The notes beneath the pieces were generated by a model. That model ran no database searches, was not told where the DNA came from, and saw only the letters and a program-made list of their open reading frames with translations. A DNA stretch of 7,944 nucleotides from Candidatus Saccharimonadota bacterium (lineage in GTDB: Bacteria; Patescibacteriota; Saccharimonadia; UBA4664). The position numbers and the translations under genes are program-made. Below, one piece after another: positions 7,078-7,944 of this stretch; within the stretch, counting starts at the first letter, position 1; each line of letters begins with the position of its first letter. The stretch is taken from NCBI GenBank assembly GCA_029288275.1, contig JARIHM010000137.1, forward strand, positions 1-7,944, in the 5' to 3' direction.

Positions 7078-7329
7078 ATGAGCAAGCTCATGACGCGCCT
7101 GGGCACTCTGGCCGACAACGTGACGGAGCGTGCGAGCCAGGTGGTCGTACGGGTCGCCGCCGACCCCCAGGTCACTCAGTCCGCTACCGCTGCCCGCGAG
7201 GCTGCTGTTGTGACCGGCCGGCAGCTCGTGGCCACGGCCAGCGCCGCCAAGACCTGGCTGAGCTACACCGGCGCCACCAGCCTGGCCGCCCTCCAGGCCG
7301 TTCGAGGCCGGCAGGCCTCCAACCAGTAA
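7078..7329 (+). CDS. Small alanine-rich helical protein of unknown function
   Basis: 83 residues; I do not recognise the family. Composition is dominated by Ala, Val, Thr, Gln and Arg, with no cysteine and one proline (residue 30). This suggests mostly helix in two halves (about 3-28 and 32-76). No signal peptide, membrane segment or metal motif stands out. The helices look amphipathic, with spaced Arg and Glu, so self-association, surface binding or nucleic-acid binding are all possible. Support for a real gene: a good promoter, a Shine-Dalgarno at proper spacing, a stop followed at once by a hairpin and a strong terminator, and strongly biased GC-ending codons. The first 120 bp after the ATG are about 70% GC, against about 57% in a 60-base sample of smpB. 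It appears to be an independent one-gene transcript, possibly abundant. The opposite-strand frame in this region is an overlap artefact. Confidence 0.72.
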   Translation: MSKLMTRLGTLADNVTERASQVVVRVAADPQVTQSATAAREAAVVTGRQLVATASAAKTWLSYTGATSLAALQAVRGRQASNQ

Positions 7330-7330
7330 G

Positions 7331-7356
7331 CTTCCGGTTTTCCCCGAAACTGGAAG
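7331..7356 (+). other. Hairpin directly after the small gene's stop codon
   Basis: CTTCCGGTTT and AAACTGGAAG pair over 10 bp with one G-U wobble, around the loop TCCCCG. It begins one base after the TAA and has no T-run. It may protect the 3' end of the message or help the terminator that follows four bases later. Confidence 0.5.
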
Positions 7357-7359
7357 ATT

Positions 7360-7394
7360 GGGCCCATCATCTTTGGTGATGGGCCCTCTTTCTT
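7360..7394 (+). terminator. Intrinsic terminator after the small gene
   Basis: GGGCCCATCATC pairs with GGTGATGGGCCC (12 bp, one G-U wobble) around TTT. It is followed by TCTTTCTT. The GC-rich base and pyrimidine/T tail fit rho-independent termination on the plus strand. The minus strand lacks a T-run. Confidence 0.85.
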
Positions 7395-7403
7395 GCCATC
7401 GTA

Positions 7404-7409
7404 TATAAT
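7404..7409 (+). promoter_or_regulatory. smpB -10 box TATAAT
   Basis: A perfect TATAAT ends seven bases before ATG 7417, so transcription should start at the start codon. A -35 at standard spacing would fall on the closing arm of the upstream terminator (GGGCCC) and does not match consensus. The intervening GGAG is too close to ATG (three bases) to be a normal Shine-Dalgarno. Confidence 0.5.
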
Positions 7410-7416
7410 GGAGCCC

Positions 7417-7857
7417 ATGAAGTTACTAGCTAAACACAAACGAGCTACCTATGACTACGAGCTAACCGAACGGCTCGTGGCTGGCTTAGCGTTGACTGGT
7501 GACGAGGTCAAAAGCGCCAAGAGCGGAGCCGCCAGCCTCAAAGGCTCCTTTATTTCCCTGCGCGGTGGCGAGGCCTTCCTGGTGGGCGCCCATATCACCC
7601 CTTATCAACACGCAGCTCACAAGGATCAGCTTGACCCTACCCGTAACCGTAAATTACTTCTGCACCGTCGTGAGCTTGACCATCTGATTAACCAAAAGCA
7701 ATCCGGCCTCAGCGTCGTTAGCACCGCGCTCCTACTAGATCGCTCGCTGGTAAAGCTTGAGATCGGCATTGGCCGGGGTAAGAAACGATATGACAAGCGC
7801 CAGACGATCAAAGACCGCGACACCGCTCGCGACCTGGCTCGTGGCGTCAAAGCATAA
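7417..7857 (+). CDS. smpB: SsrA (tmRNA)-binding protein SmpB
   Basis: 146 residues, close to the usual 150-160. SmpB binds tmRNA and places it in the A site of stalled ribosomes, starting trans-translation and tagging the incomplete protein for degradation. Family landmarks in order: AKHKRATYDYELTERLVAGLALTGDEVKS (the N-terminal beta-barrel entry, 5-33); ASLKGSFISLRGGEAFLVGAHITPY (39-63), DPTRNRKLLLHRREL (73-87), the VKLEIGIGRGKKRYDKRQ strand and turn (112-129), and a basic C-terminal tail IKDRDTARDLARGVKA that becomes helical in the ribosome mRNA channel. Two upstream in-frame starts (TTG 7393, ATG 7408) lie in the terminator tail and -10 box and would add unconserved residues, so ATG 7417 is chosen. 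The message is probably leaderless. No tmRNA gene is visible in the 87 bases that remain downstream. Confidence 0.97.
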   Translation: MKLLAKHKRATYDYELTERLVAGLALTGDEVKSAKSGAASLKGSFISLRGGEAFLVGAHITPYQHAAHKDQLDPTRNRKLLLHRRELDHLINQKQSGLSVVSTALLLDRSLVKLEIGIGRGKKRYDKRQTIKDRDTARDLARGVKA

Positions 7858-7883
7858 GCATCATAAATTATGTTAATAAGTGC

Positions 7884-7912
7884 TTGACGAGGTAGCTTGA
7901 GCGTATTAAATT
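7884..7912 (+). promoter_or_regulatory. Possible promoter downstream of smpB (TTGACG - 17 bp - TAAATT)
   Basis: TTGACG matches 5 of 6 bases of the -35 at an ideal 17 bp from TAAATT (4 of 6). It points out of the window on the plus strand, so the gene it might serve is not visible. The weak -10 keeps confidence low. Confidence 0.35.
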
Positions 7913-7926
7913 ACCTATAGGTACCT
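7890..7926. repeat. AGGTA/TACCT repeats including a 12-bp palindrome
   Basis: AGGTA at 7890-7894 and 7919-7923 and TACCT at 7912-7916 and 7922-7926 are mutual complements. TACCTATAGGTA (7912-7923) is a perfect 12-bp palindrome. They overlap the spacer and -10 region of the possible promoter, which would suit an operator. No terminator for smpB is seen in 7858-7944. Confidence 0.4.
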
Positions 7927-7944
7927 GCACAAAAAAAGTACTCA

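Noticed and set aside
6720..7379. 219-codon plus-strand open frame running through the argS start, the divergent promoter region and the small gene
   Set aside because: It is in another frame of two supported genes, reads through two promoters, and its product is low-complexity Arg/Gly/Pro-rich.
7393..7416. Longer smpB starts at TTG 7393 or ATG 7408
   Set aside because: They sit in the terminator tail and the TATAAT box, and add residues not seen at SmpB N-termini. Good SmpB similarity starts at ATG 7417.
2599..7857. Recoded UGA (UGA as glycine), as in some CPR lineages
   Set aside because: No gene contains in-frame TGA and glycines use ordinary codons. The absence of TGA among only five stops is too small a sample to mean more.
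1..7944. CRISPR array, tRNA or rRNA gene, insertion sequence, phage or defence island
   Set aside because: No regularly spaced direct repeats, no cloverleaf-like or conserved rRNA segments, no transposase, integrase or Cas motifs were seen.
7858..7944. tmRNA gene (ssrA) directly after smpB
   Set aside because: The remaining 87 bases show no tmRNA 5' end such as a GGGG-start acceptor stem. One could still lie beyond the edge.

Overview
The window looks like chromosomal housekeeping DNA from a small-genome bacterium. I suspect a Patescibacteria/CPR member, possibly Saccharibacteria-like. This is inference from three things: the style of the argS, smpB and helicase-nuclease proteins, short intergenic gaps with overlapping or abutting genes, and promoters that place transcription starts on start codons. 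No ribosomal RNA or marker gene is present to prove it. The standard code reads every gene: there are no in-frame TGA codons, and the five visible stops are four TAA and one TAG. This argues against the UGA=Gly lineages (Gracilibacteria, Absconditabacteria).

Layout. Positions 1-2516 (minus) hold most of a UvrD/PcrA-type helicase carrying a C-terminal RecB-like PD-(D/E)XK nuclease domain; the window edge cuts it. An 82-bp divergent promoter region separates it from 2599-4653 (plus). That gene encodes a 684-residue membrane protein with a degenerate PP2C-phosphatase domain inside the cell, one transmembrane helix, a helical stalk and a beta-propeller outside. Its end overlaps by 11 bp, tail to tail, with an alpha/beta hydrolase gene (4643-5359, minus). 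The hydrolase is the second gene of an operon led by argS (5363-6964, minus), with a 3-bp gap between them. A 113-bp divergent promoter region leads to a very GC-rich 83-residue alanine-rich protein gene (7078-7329, plus). That gene is followed by a hairpin and a strong intrinsic terminator, then by smpB (7417-7857, plus). The last 87 bp hold a possible promoter with AGGTA/TACCT repeats.

The genes serve separate core tasks: DNA-end processing, arginyl-tRNA charging, ribosome rescue, and an undefined envelope sensor. They do not form one pathway. The two most unusual points are the inside-out pseudophosphatase-TM-propeller protein and the split in translation starts. Three genes (helicase, argS, smpB) have a -10 box only 6-8 nt before ATG, as for leaderless mRNAs. 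Two others have a conventional leader with a Shine-Dalgarno sequence. A perfect 8-bp inverted repeat centred on the helicase start codon is also worth attention.
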